A stretch of DNA of 64,000 nt, taken from Strigamia acuminata (lineage: Eukaryota; Arthropoda; Chilopoda; Geophilomorpha; Linotaeniidae). Under the pieces are notes generated by a model. It was given only the letters and a program-made list of their open reading frames with translations, ran no database searches and was not told the DNA's origin. Position 1 is the first letter of the stretch; the number at the start of each line of letters is the position of its first letter. The translations under genes and the position numbers were made by a program. This document shows positions 1 through 12,100 of the stretch, piece after piece. Where the stretch lies: positions 38,289,211 through 38,353,210 of the forward strand of contig OX442314.1 in assembly GCA_949358305.1 (NCBI GenBank). Reading direction: 5' to 3'.

Positions 1-260
1 CGTTCGCCATGCTGATCCAGAAAACACTACTTTTTCTACTGCGGGGTCCACCACTTCCAGTTCCCAATTGGCAGAGCCAACGACCAACAGCTTCACCTGG
101 TGCGGGGGACCCCGCCAGGTTGCGCACGAGAAACACACGAGGTGCGCGACTGCGCGAGAGCTGTGGAAGCGCCGTGTGTTGCAGGGAAGTGACACAGACT
201 GTGTGGGCAGCTGGTCACAAATCCCTCGCAGAAGGTTGTTTAATTCGAGTGAACTCGGAA
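1..260 (-). repeat. Dispersed LTR-like repeat, antisense copy at window edge
   Basis: Reads as the reverse complement of repeats near 15968-16530, 28740-29000 and 63560-63950. Shared landmarks are a 'gaccagctgcc' start, a 'tgca(g/a)ctctcgcgc' block and a 'ttgcggtcc(c/t)' block. It probably lies in an intron or 5' flank of the guanylate cyclase gene. Family type (solo LTR or SINE) is not settled, because no intact internal region is present. Confidence 0.6.
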
Positions 261-437
261 CTATTTTTATTGGGCGTGTTTAGTGCCACTTCCTGTTTAT
301 GATACAATATACACATCCTCCATTTTATTGATGGGGAATACGAAAACGTGATCTAGTTTTCTTTTTATCACTTCAGGTTTTAGTTAAACCTGAAGTGGCC
401 AAGTTGTCATAATTTTATAGTAAAATTTTTTTTTTAG

Positions 438-3400
438 TTTTCAACGATCGTCGTTGCACGGTTATCAATGGATCATGCTCGGTATTCCCGGTTTGGAGTT
501 CCCTTTTGCCAACAGCCATCCAATATGTCGAATCAAAGGGGTAATAACATCGTTGAATTGGTCGCCGATGGAAACTTGATGAATTTTTTAACTGCAGCTG
601 CCAACTTGTACGGCCGGCATGGCTGGTACGTTGATACTTCAGAACGTACATAAGTTGGATTATACGACCGATCTATGGCAGCACGTGCATCAGAAGTTCT
701 TCGAGATGGATAGGACTTTGTACAGGGGTGTTCCTAAAGTTTATCCGTATTACGTAAGGATTATTGGCTTGGAGTTTTGTCAAAGCGTATTTAATGTTTG
801 TTTTGTTTTAGTATGTTTCGCAATTTGCGGTTGGATACGACGCTGTCATTCTGTTTGCTCGGGCGATTCATAAACGGATAAGCATGAAGAAAACCATACA
901 CGAAAACGAAATTGCCGCTGAAATGAGAAATGTAAGTTGTTATTTTGGGGTTTTGGTTTTGATTTTGTGTGTTTATTTTATTTATTTTAGGATGAGTTTG
1001 AAGGGCTGACTGGGAAAGTGAAATTACAAAATGGCGAGCGGAAGGATTTTGTTATTTCGGTTATATCAGTTCGTGATGCCGAGGTTGAGGCCGAAGAAAT
1101 TGTTGTAAATCTGGTCTATTTGTGTACATTCAATTCTGCTTTTACACTATAGATACATTTCAAAAAAAAGAAACTTGTAAAAAAAAGACAAAAAGGGGAA
1201 TTCCCCAAAGATTTACTAGACAACAAACAAGGGGAATTTCTTCCCATCCTAGACAAAACATAAAAGAAATTCTTTAAATATTTTTTAGATAATGCACAAG
1301 GGGAACTCCCTAAATATTTCCTAGATGAGGGAATTCCCTAAGTATATCTTAGACAACAAGAGAAACTCTCTAAATATTTCCTAGAGAACAAGGGGAATTC
1401 CCTAAATATTTCTTAGACAACAAGGGAAACTTCTTAAATATTTCCTAGAGAACAAGGTGAATTTCCTAAATATTTCCTTGATAACAAGGGGAATTCTCTA
1501 AATATTTCCTAGACAACAAGGTGAATTCCCTAAATATTTCCTTGATAACAAGGGGAATTCTCTAAATATTTCCTAGACAACAAGGTGAATTCCCTAAATA
1601 TTTCCTTGATAACAAGGGGAATTCCCTAAATATTTCCTAGACAACAAGGGGAATTCCCTAAGTATTTCTTAGACAACAAGGGGAATTTCCTAAGTATTTC
1701 CTCGACAACAAGGGGAACTCCTTAAATATTTCCTAGAGAACAAGAGTACCGGTAATTCCCTAATTATTTTCTTGAGAACAAAGGGAATTCCCTAAATATT
1801 TTCTACAGAACAAAGGGAATTCCCTAAATATTTCCTCGGCAACAATGGAAATTTCCTAAATATTTCCTAGACAACAAGGGGAATTCCCTAAATATTTCCT
1901 AGACAACAAGGGGAATTCCCTAAATATTTTCTAGAGAACAAGGGGAATTCCCTAAAGATTCCCTAGACATGGGGAATTCCCTAAATATTTCCTAGAAAAC
2001 AAGGGGAATTCCCTAAAGATTTCCTAGAGAACAAGGGGAATTCCCTAAAGATTCCCTAGACATGGGTAATTGCCTAAATAAGTTATTCTCTAGACAACAT
2101 GGGACATTTCCTAAATATTTCCTAGACAACCAACAAATAAATTCCCTAAATATTTCATTAAAAATAGAATTGAATGTATTTCTCTCGACCGTGTAAAAAC
2201 ATAATTGGCTGTATTTCCAGACTGCCCAAATGGCTAGAAACTTGACATTCGAAACCCGAAAAGGCAAAACACACATGATCGAGACACTGCAGCAATCCGA
2301 ACACGAAGTCAAAGGCGAATCCGAGATCGGTCAAATGACATTGCCCGTATCAAAATACATCGAGAATCGACGGTCTAATCAAACCACAACACCACCTAAC
2401 GCGTAAAATTGTACATTTTTCCCGCACATCTCTTAGATTCTACTCCAGAGCCGGCATCATCAGCAGAAGAGACCAAAGCCTCACGATGGACTACGACGTC
2501 AGAAAGGTATCGACTCCCATCGTTGAAGTGTGCACCGATTTCGACCAATGCCACCCGATGAACGACACTTCGAACAAACTGTTACCAAGATCGCTGAAAC
2601 GGGCCATCACGAAGCAAACCGATCCCAACATGTTGGTTAAACGCATAGGACTGGTGATGTTGTCGCATTACTGCGTGGACGGATGCGGCGGCAATCAGTC
2701 TTCGAACGAAAACAAAAACGAATACGAAAGGGGTTACTGCGTCGGCATGAATCGCTGCGTTTGCAAGTCAGTGAAAGAGGTGTGGCCCGATGCGAATCCG
2801 GAACACTGGGACAACAAAGCGTACGCGGGGCCCACTTGTTCGCAAGCGATTTGCCAGCTGTGCGACAAGGGCACGTGCATCGGTCCGCAGCTGTGCGTGT
2901 GTCATCAAGGGTACACGGGAGCTCAGTGCAACGAGGCTATTTGCGAGTAAGCGAACCGGGGTTGTTTCTTGGGTTAGACAAAACGGAAAAAAATCGACAA
3001 AATCGAAAAAACCGAAAACAAATCGACAAAATCGAAAAAACCGAAAACAAATCGACAAAATCGACAAAACCGAAAAAAAATCGACAAAACTGAAAAAAAA
3101 TCGATAAAATCAACAAAACCGAAAAAAAGTTGATAAAATTGACAAAACTGAAAAAAAACGCCAAAAACAAAAAAAATCGCCAAAACAAAAAATTAAATCG
3201 AAAAAAAAAAAATTATCAAAACCGAAAAAATCAAAAAAAATCGAAAAAATCGAAAAAAATTGAAAAAAATCGAAAAAAATAAAAAAAATAAAAAAAAATC
3301 GAAAAAACCGAAAAAAAATCGACAAAATCGACAAAACCGAAATAAATCGACAAAATCGAAAAAACCGACAAAACCGAAATAAATCGACAAAATCGACAAA

Positions 3401-6400
3401 ATCGACAAAACTGAAAAAAAATCGATAAAATCGACAAAACCAAAAAAAATCGATAAAATTGACAAAACTGAAAAAAAACACCAAAAACAAAAAAAAACGC
3501 CAAAACCAAAAATTAAATCGAAAAAAAAATTACCAAAACCGAAAAAAATCGAAAGAATCGAAATCGATAAAAAACGATGAAACACAAAATTATCAATTTT
3601 TTGCCCAAAATCGAAAAAATTCGAAGAACGCTTATACAAAACCAGCTCACCCGGTGATATAAAAAAAAACAATCTTTCTTTGCAGGGGTGGTTGCGGCGT
3701 TGGCGTATGCTCATCGCCCAATACCTGCGATTGTCCCGCGGGACTTGTAGGAAAGAATTGCGATATTATCTTAACGGTGCTCGTGGGCCCACTGGTCATA
3801 TTCGTACTATTGGTTGGATGTTTTTGTCTGAGTTTGTTTTTCCACTGGAAGAGAAGGTCAGTACAAGTAATAGTGTGCTTGGTTTTAGTAATAGTTTTAA
3901 ATTTTTGTTTTACTCATCAATTTCAAGGGCCGAGTGGCAGAGATTGATGACATCCACCGATTGGTTGGTCAAGTGGGAAGATGTGAGTCATCGGGGAAAG
4001 AAAAGCAGTGTATTGAGCGGTTCTGCGACTCCGCTCTCAAATCGGTCCGGACTGACGGGCAAATTCACCGCTGATTCACTCGGGTCTGTGGCTGAAGAAA
4101 TCTCTAGGAATGTGGTGATTTGGCACAACCAAAAGTGCTACATGCATGTAAGGCATTTCTTTGGCTCCTTCGTTTGTATATCTATGTACATGAGAGTTGT
4201 TTCAGAGATTGAATTGTGAAACTATAAATATTGGCCTGACCGAGATCCGGATGGAAATCGTGCTGCGATATCAAATAAATCATCCAAACATTGTCCCGTT
4301 CTTCGGGATTTGCATCGAGGCGCCAAATACGTGTATTTTAACGGAGTTTTTTCCAAAGGTGAGTACAATTGTGAGTGTTAGGACGGACCCACGTGGTCAG
4401 GGGAAAACCACGAGTTGCTGGACGCAACACACACGATAAAAATGACTTATGAGTCAGTCACGTGATCCACGGGACTTCCTGTTGCCCATACTCGAGGCCC
4501 ACGGGTCATATCTGGGGCCGCAGTTCCACCTGGTTGCAGGGAGCTGGGATTGGGGCATGCGTGTTGCAGGGCAGTGGCGTGCTGAGGGGCAGCTAGTCAC
4601 AAAATGTGTTTATTTGCATTGTAGGGCAGTTTGGAAGATGTTTTGGCTTCGCACAAGGTGCCGTTGGATTGGGATGTGAAATTTTCAATGCTGAAAGACA
4701 TTGCTAAAGGAATGGAGTACCTTCATGAGTCTGGCATTGGATCACATGGGAGGTTAAAATCGTCAAATTGTCTGATGGATAATCGGTGGTCCATTCGCAT
4801 AGGAGGTGAACATTTTTTTTAAACGTTTTGATGTTAGTTTTTATTTATTTTTATTTATTTTTATTTTTTTAGGGTTCGGATTGCCTACGATAAGAAGCAT
4901 GCCGAAATATGCTCAAGACATTGACAATCCAAGGTGTGACTGGGAATTCAAGTTTAAATTGAAAAGCAGTTGACTGTTTTGTGTATTTCTAGTTCAATGT
5001 TGTGGACGGCACCTGAATTACTGAGGAACTTTACTAATTTATATCAAGTGATACCTGGAACTAAACCTGGCGACATCTATTCGTAAGACAATAACCCCAA
5101 TAGCACTGTTTACCCTTGCTTAGGTTGCATTGCTGCAAACCAATCCAATATCAACCGCCGACCACGTGGTCGAGAAAATGAAATACATTATTTAACATTC
5201 AAATATCACACGAGCTATTTAATTCCGCAAAATACTATCCATTTTAAAAAGCTGCACCAAGTGCCTTGCATTGCAGGGGAGTGATCAACGCGCAGGGGAG
5301 TGATCAGTGCGCAGGGGCAGCTGGTCACAGTATATTGTAAAATATACTCCGTATTTTGAAAGCACTTTTAGTTGTTCTGTTTGTTTTTCCTGTTGAGGTT
5401 TGCTGTTATAATAAGCGAATTGTGCACGGAAGATCAGCCGTACGCTCTCGAACGAAATGTTTTGTCCGCGGAAGAGATAATAATTTTGTTGAAGAATCTG
5501 GAGGATCCAGCAAATCGGGGACTGAGAACGGTTTGCATTTTATTCAATAAATTGGGTGCAAGTTTGTAATTGATGCGGTTGATTTTTATTTTTGCAGACT
5601 TGGATCAGTTATGGCGGAAGCCCAACGGACAACATGAGACCTGCTATTCACAAATCTCAGCTTCCGCTTGAGCCCCAAGAACAGAGGGGATTAGTTCAAT
5701 TGATGTCGAGTTGTTGGAAAGAATATGATGCTCTTAGACCGACATTCAAAGAGGTCCTAACACAATTGAACAGCATCAAACAAGTCAAAGGCGATTTGGT
5801 TGATATTCTCATCAAAAGAGTAAGAAATTCTAGCGGATTGCCGTCGCCAAAAACTAAAATTCTGTCTAAAATTTGCATTTTAAAAATAAAATGTTGTGGA
5901 GGGACATCACATGGTATGAGGAATACTATTGTAATGCTGGATGCATCTCACTTAAAAGAAACAACAACTAGAAACTATATTTGTATTGGTTTTGGTCTGT
6001 ATTCATTTTGTCGTCTAAGGATTAGTTCCCAGAAGTGTTTCCCAAGCATGGCTGCATTGCTGCAGCCCAATCGAAGATCAACTGCTGACCCCACGGTCAA
6101 GAAACCAAGTGGGTAGCAAGATCTGTCTTCTGCCATGCCTCTGCACAGGCTAGTTGAGACACAGGCTTGCGGTGTGGAACTGTGCAGGTGTTGCATTGCA
6201 GCACCATGTACAATTGTGTGACCGTTCACATTGCTGTTATGTGAAGAAGTGGTCACGTAACGTTTCGTTCACATGATCATGCCGGACCCTGTGTCCACTT
6301 CCGGGACCCTCTAACAGGGGGCGCTGCCCGGAATGACAACTATGTGACTGGTATGGTCTTTGCCAAGGTAACCTGGGGATTGGTTATCCTAGGTTTGGAT

Positions 6401-8271
6401 GCATACTCACGTAAATAATGACAAGAGACTCCAGATTGTTGGTTGTTGACCTTTCATACAGTGTGTGAACCCCCATGTATGACGAGTTAAACATAACATT
6501 CGTGTCTTACTTACCCGAGTACGACCCATGCAGCCGCTCATGGAGGTTGTAGCAGGCACATTGCCATATTACTGAGCGTCATAGTAGTGAATGGTGAAGA
6601 GCAGAGTCAGCACCGGGCACGGTTGCCCTTGCTGGCATCAGGACCTTCTTAGCACGTCTTCTCTCTCTCTCCAGCACCACACCACTCAGCTCCCCCCTTT
6701 CCCTATATTGGGTCAGTTCACCCACAAGGAGGATGACCTTAGTGCCACTGGGCGGTGTGTGGCAGTGACGCAGGTCACCGTGGGTGGCCAAGCGGTCACA
6801 ACTATTTGTAGGTACAGTGACCAGCAGTCAAAATTTCAGCAAATAAAAAGTGCACTTTGTTGTCTGCTCAGTAGAATGCATGTCTCAGTATATTTTTCTG
6901 CATTTCAGTTGGAACAATATTCTCTCAAGTTGGAAGAGCAGTTCGTCGACGCATCGAAAGAACTGCAGATCGAAAAGGAAAGGCTGGAAGAACTGCTCGG
7001 CCGGTTATTGCCCAAGAAAATAGTGGAAGACATGATCCACGGTAAAAAGGTGGAGGCCGAGCAGTTTGAAATGGTGACTGTTTGTTTCAGCGACATTGCT
7101 GATTTTGTGTCAATGGCAAAGGAACTGTCTCCTTACGAAGTGATTAACTTGCTCAACGGTCTCTACATGTGTTTCGACGCCATCATTGAAAATTTCGACG
7201 TATACAAAGTGGAAACCGTCAGAGACGAATGTAAAATCGAAAACAATTAATTAATTAATTAATTGATTAATTAATATTTTATTCCCTTCCATATAGATAT
7301 GGTTGTCAGTGGACTGCCCGTGCGCAATGGGTACATGCACGCATCAGAGATTGCCAATTTGGCACTCGAGTTGATGGCAGCCATTGTCGATTTTGATGCT
7401 CGTTACACTACGGTTAATCGTATGTTGATGTTGAGAATTGGGATGCACTCGGGGCCGTGCGTTGCAGGCGTGGTAGGTCTTCAAATGCCGCGCTATTGTC
7501 TGTTTGGCGACACTGTTAACACCGCATCGCGGATGAAATCGAGCTCGACAGGTAAAGGTGGAAACACGAGGGAGCGAGTAAAATTTAACAGCTTGCTTTT
7601 ACTTGAAAAAGCGGCTAAAAACCCGTCCGCTTGAGCAAACACAAGCTTGCGTTTTTATTCAAAGCTTTGTTTTGAAGCGAGCTTGTACTTACCCGCTCCG
7701 ATCAAACGGAGTTTGATTTACCAGCTTCAAGCTTGCTGGTGTTTTGGTCATGTGACTTTGACTGTCAATCAGAATCGTGAGGAAATTCTTGGAGGAGATT
7801 TTGGCGGGAATTTCTAGCTAGCTTGAGTTTGCCAGTTAAGCTGGTAAGCCAAAAGCCGGTCAAGCGAGCTCGTAAATGACTCCCTCTTTAAACTTGTACT
7901 AGCAAGCTTTGGAATTGTACCCGCTCACTTGTGTTTCCACCTCAAGAATTTCTATGGTTTAATTGGTATAGACTGAAATTAAAAGCGTCGGGTTTTATTT
8001 AGCATTGCAAATTCACATGAGCGAAGCCACGACGAATGTTTTGAAAATTATCGGAGGGTTTCTGTTCGAGTATCGTGGCGAGCGGGAAGTGAAGGTGGAA
8101 AAGTTAAATTTCATTTTTATTTTTTTAAATTTTTTAAAATATATATATTTTTTTTTAATTCAGGGTCGTGGTAAAATGAAAACATATTGGTTAAGGGGAG
8201 CAGATAATTTCACTAAGCCCTTGCCAAATGTGAAACTTGCAGTGTCCTCCGAAGTGCAGCAGTTTAAGTAG
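438..8271 (+). CDS. Receptor-type guanylate cyclase with EGF-like repeats (5' end missing)
   Basis: Membrane enzyme making cGMP from GTP. Exons read as 438-540, 598-753, 812-931, 991-1104, 2221-2402, 2437-2946, 3686-3856, 3928-4147, 4206-4358, 4625-4805, 4873-4933, 4993-5082, 5398-5530, 5598-5819, 6909-7230, 7297-7551, 8003-8094 and 8164-8271; they join in frame to about 1063 residues. Order: end of the ANF-receptor ligand domain ([14 protein letters not shown]), a linker, a cysteine-rich region with about three EGF-like units (2660-3760), one hydrophobic membrane segment ([19 protein letters not shown]), a kinase-homology domain lacking HRD and DFG ([12 protein letters not shown]), a coiled dimerisation linker, then the cyclase domain. 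That domain keeps FSD, KVET, the HSGPC cysteine and NTASRM, which fits GTP use. Two normally conserved spots differ (SDIADF, VRDEYM). AATAAA at 8475-8480 is a likely poly(A) signal. The first two exons are the least certain. The window lacks the start codon and signal peptide. Confidence 0.9.
1190..2150. repeat. Intronic minisatellite, unit about 32 bp
   Basis: Roughly thirty degenerate copies of a unit containing 'aaatatttcctagacaacaa' followed by 'ggggaattccct'. It fills most of the 1105-2220 intron of the guanylate cyclase gene. Copies vary by substitution and small deletions; pairs of neighbouring units repeat together near 1480-1640, which points to recent multi-unit duplication. No reading frame is kept. 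Confidence 0.9.
2980..3640. repeat. Intronic A-rich tandem repeat (aatcgacaaaacc type)
   Basis: Low-complexity run built on 'aaaaatcgacaaaaccga' variants. It fills the intron between the second EGF exon (ends 2946) and the membrane-segment exon (starts 3686). The long F/K-rich ORFs seen on both strands are by-products of the base bias and are not genes. Confidence 0.85.
4380..4612 (-). repeat. Dispersed LTR-like repeat, intronic antisense copy
   Basis: Contains reverse-complement landmarks of the family: 'cccacgtggtcagggg', 'gctggacgcaacacacacgat' and 'ggggcagctagtcacaaa'. It lies inside the 4359-4624 intron of the guanylate cyclase gene, opposite to transcription. A shorter piece with the same 'gcaggggcagctggtcaca' end sits at 5250-5332 in the next large intron. 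Confidence 0.6.
7553..7948. mobile_element. TIR element (MITE) in guanylate cyclase intron
   Basis: Inverted ends: 'ggtggaaacacgagggagcg' at about 7557 and 'cgctcacttgtgtttccacc' at about 7922-7943. No coding capacity. Related single ends occur at 32813 and near 29010-29035. The element fills almost the whole 7552-8002 intron. Confidence 0.65.
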
Positions 8272-9147
8272 CGTAGTTGTGTTAGTTCTGTATACTTAAG
8301 TCGTTATTGTTGTTAGAAATTAAGTGTAGTATTATGAAATTTGATGTAATTGTAAAAAATAGTAATGAAATAAGAATAGATGCTAAACATGACCGTTTTT
8401 GCAGCTAAATGTTTACACATGTGAGTGGCAGTCGTACATCTCGGTGGTCAGAAAAGGGCCTCTAAGTGTTTATAAATAAACAACCCATAGAACACACAGT
8501 TTGGCATTGATATCGTTTATTGCCGTGGTTGTCTAGAGGTTGTGCATTCGTTCACCGTGTTATCGTCTTGGTTGTTGGGTTGCCTTGCAACAACCTAACC
8601 CCGACCAACCATCCACTATGTAGTCGTGGAACCACATAGTCAATGGTTGGTCTGGGTTAGGGTCAATGGTTGGAAAAGCTTTAATCCCTTTGGACTTGAG
8701 AGAGACCTGGCTTCTCATTGCGTTCATCTTCTCGTAAGCATGCAGTCACATGAGTCAGTCAAGCTAGGCCTGTGCGAATTTGCGATATATCGCAATGCGA
8801 TTATTTTTTTAGTGTAATATCGCAGCTAAAGTAGTCAGCTGTCGTTTGCGATATATTGCAATGTTGCATATCGCAATATATTGCGAAATGCGATAATGCA
8901 ATATATGCGATTTACCGAACGTCTTGCGAATACAATTGCTTAATTTTATTTTCACATTTTTAATTTGTTTTTAAATCAATTAAACCACTCTTCTTAGAGC
9001 AATTGATCGACTTTCGACCTTCTTTGAATCTAAAACTGAGACTATACATAAAATGTATAGCGCCTTCTGAGAATAAAAGATGCAACACCTTTTCTCCCAA
9101 CACCAAAGGACAAATACCCAATTTTATTTCAAACCATTAACTCCAAA
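8272..9147. other. Intergenic region between convergent genes
   Basis: Holds the guanylate cyclase 3' UTR (AATAAA at 8475-8480) and a patch at about 8770-8915 rich in 'gcgatata/tatcgc' palindromic motifs. A weak inverted repeat around 8580-8660 ('ccaaccat..atggttgg') is also present. I see no exon with acceptable splice borders here. The minus-strand gene ends at 9148. Confidence 0.6.
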
Positions 9148-12100
9148 TCAAAGCGTTATTGCGTCGTAGTCTGTTTTCGCGCTTGTCAACTCCACGTTGG
9201 TTCCGATTGATTTTTGCTTATGCAAAGATGAATAAATCTGAAAGAAAAAACAAAAAACAAAAACTAATGATTCGTAAAAATTTCCTCCCAATAATATGAC
9301 GAATATACGACGCCGTTTTTCAACCTAATCTAACCTAACCTAATCTAACCGAGCTGAATCTAAGCACCTTAAAAACGGCGTATAGGAATTTGAATCTTAC
9401 GCTACCTCGACTCGCTTTAAGATTGGAATCGAAGAATACGCGTCCAAAATGTTCGTTAAAGATGGCGAAGGTCGAGTAAAGCATCCGGAATTTTCTCTAT
9501 TCTAGACGAAGGAAAAATAAATAAATATTAAGTATTACTCCGTATTTCTTATCATTTCACAAGTCTCACAGTTGGCTTCAGATGTCTCAGTGGATGTCTC
9601 AACGCGTGTCTGTGGACCAATGAACAAACTTCTTTTCTCCTCTGCAATTAGACGTAAACCAACAGTAGTTTGCAATTAAAATAAGATTGGATGTACCTCG
9701 CAAACTCTACCAGGGAGACATATAGGTGGCGGCACCTTTTTAGGTCTTCGCTGTAAATGCAAGTGGATTAATTTTGTTGGGGAAAAAAAATTAAATTTTT
9801 GCGAATAAATATACGAGTACTTCGTTCCAGAATTGAACTCTGTCCATAGCAATAAGCGCCGAAGGTGTCACGGATGACTCACTCATTGATGCCGCAGCTT
9901 CTTCGCTCGGTTTCAGAGATTCTGTCGTCTAATAAATTTATTTTTTTAAATAGCAGCGTGTTGTTACGGTTAAATCAAGTTTTTCGTCAAAAATAATGGA
10001 TTTTATAGTTTCTACGCTGGAAATTGCACTTTTGCAGAAAAAATTGCAGTTTCTACTCTGGAAATTGCACTTGTGCAGAAAAAATTGCAGTTTCTACTCT
10101 GGAAATTGCACTTTTGCAGTTTCTACTCTGAAAATTACCCTTTTGCAGAAAAAGTTGCAATTTTTACACAGGAAAATGCAGTTTTTACTCAGGAAAATGC
10201 ACTTTTGCACTTAGAAAATGCACTTTTGCACTTAGAAAATGCACTTTTGCACTTAGAAAATGCACTTTTGCACTTAGAAAATGCACTTTTGCACTTAGAA
10301 AATGCACTTTTGCACAATAATTGCAGCTTACGGCTAGAAAATGCATTTTTGCACGGAAAATTACAGTTTCAATTCTGAAAAAATAAACTTGCGCAAAAAT
10401 GCACTTTCTTACATAAAAAATGCGCTTAATCACGAAAAACTGCAGCTTTTGTGTAAAAAAAAATCATTTTTACACGTAAAAACTTCATTTTGCCACCAAC
10501 CCCTCATCCCTCCCACCACTAATTCAAATTTTACAAAAATAAACCTTTGTCAAAGTCATGATCGATAAATTAGACTCGGTAGAAAACACGGATATCTGCG
10601 ACGACGAATCTCTCTCCATCAAGTCTCTCTCCCTCAACTCTCTCTCCCTCAACTCTCTCGACTTCGACTCTCTGAACTTCAAATCTCTCGATTTCGAACC
10701 TCTGGATTTCGAATCTCTCGACTTCGAATCTCTCGACTTCGAATCTCTCGACTTCGAATCTCTCGACTTCGAATCCCTCGACTTCGAATCCCTCGACTTC
10801 GAATCTCTCGACTTGGAATCTCTCGATTTCGAATCCCTCGACTTCAAGTCTCTCTCCTTCGAGTGTTTCATCCGTGATTTTAATTTCGGCTACAAAACAA
10901 ATTAAATCAACACATTCGTGCACTGCAGAGAAGCGATATTCAGCGGCCCACCTTCGTATTGAATTCCTGTCTCGACGGAGGTGTGGGAGCGTCAAAAGAC
11001 AAAAGCAGGGCCCGATCCGGGTTTTCCGAGTTTTCTAAATGCTTCATCTGGCAACGGTCTATCAACGGTTCTTGATGTTGTTGTTGTTGCTGTTTCACGC
11101 AAGAATGAAAACAATTGCTTGTAAATTAGTTGAATTATAGTTGAACGGCGCTTCAATTGCAGGTAAATACAAATGTTTCTTGTTCGACGATCCTTGTTAA
11201 GCTCGGTAAGCGGGATACTCGTCGCTGGGGAGATGATTCCTTGGATGACGGATGGAGTTGTTTCTTCAATAGTAAAGTAGAGAAATAAATATGGTCGTTG
11301 CACGTCGGGCGGGTTTAGATTTTGGTTAATTGTTTACCACGTTGGGTAATGATTGCGTCGCGGCTAAAGTGGATTGCGGCCAGATTTCGTCGAACGGGTT
11401 CACGGATGACAACTGAAAAGAGATGACAGGGCTGTTAGTATATTCAAATATATTTTGCAAATAAGCAACGTTATATGCAACATACATATTTTTTCACCCA
11501 AAAATGCATTTTCTCCACCTTAAAAATGCATTTTGTACGCCTAAAAATGCATTTTGTACACCTAAAATTACTAAACATACATTGTTTACAACTAAAAGTA
11601 CTGAAAATACTTTTTGTGCACCTAAAAATGCATCTTTTACACATAAAAATGCATTTTTACTCATAAAAATACATTATTTACACGTAAAAATGCATTTTTC
11701 CACATTAAAATTGCATTTTTTCACCTATAAAGTGCATTCAGCAATAAAACTTTAGAAAGATGCCATTTCAGAATTTTTATGTCCCTCCCCCAAAAAGCCT
11801 TAATCTGCCAAAACCCACACATAAAAGAAACTGTGGTTCCACTCCCAGTCGGTTATTAATATGTTGATACTTCATAAGACCTAACAAGTAAGTGTTACAA
11901 AAATCATGTAAACAGTGGCGCATTATAAGCTTAACATGGCCACACTAGACACACACTTAGAAGTTTCCAATAGACCAGTTTACCAAAAATATAAATTAAT
12001 TTTTTATCCAAATTTAGTACAATGCCCCATTTGGTGCTGTTAGCTATGGCCCCCCAAGCACCATCATGCGCCACTGTGTGAAAACATCTACTCACATCTG

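Noticed and set aside
3110-3714. Phe-rich minus-strand ORFs of 83-173 codons
   Set aside because: By-product of the A-rich tandem repeat in a guanylate cyclase intron.
10558-10905. Plus-strand SLDFE-repeat ORF, 115 codons
   Set aside because: Complement of the SKSRD exon. The minus-strand frame is supported by splice borders and phase; this one is not.
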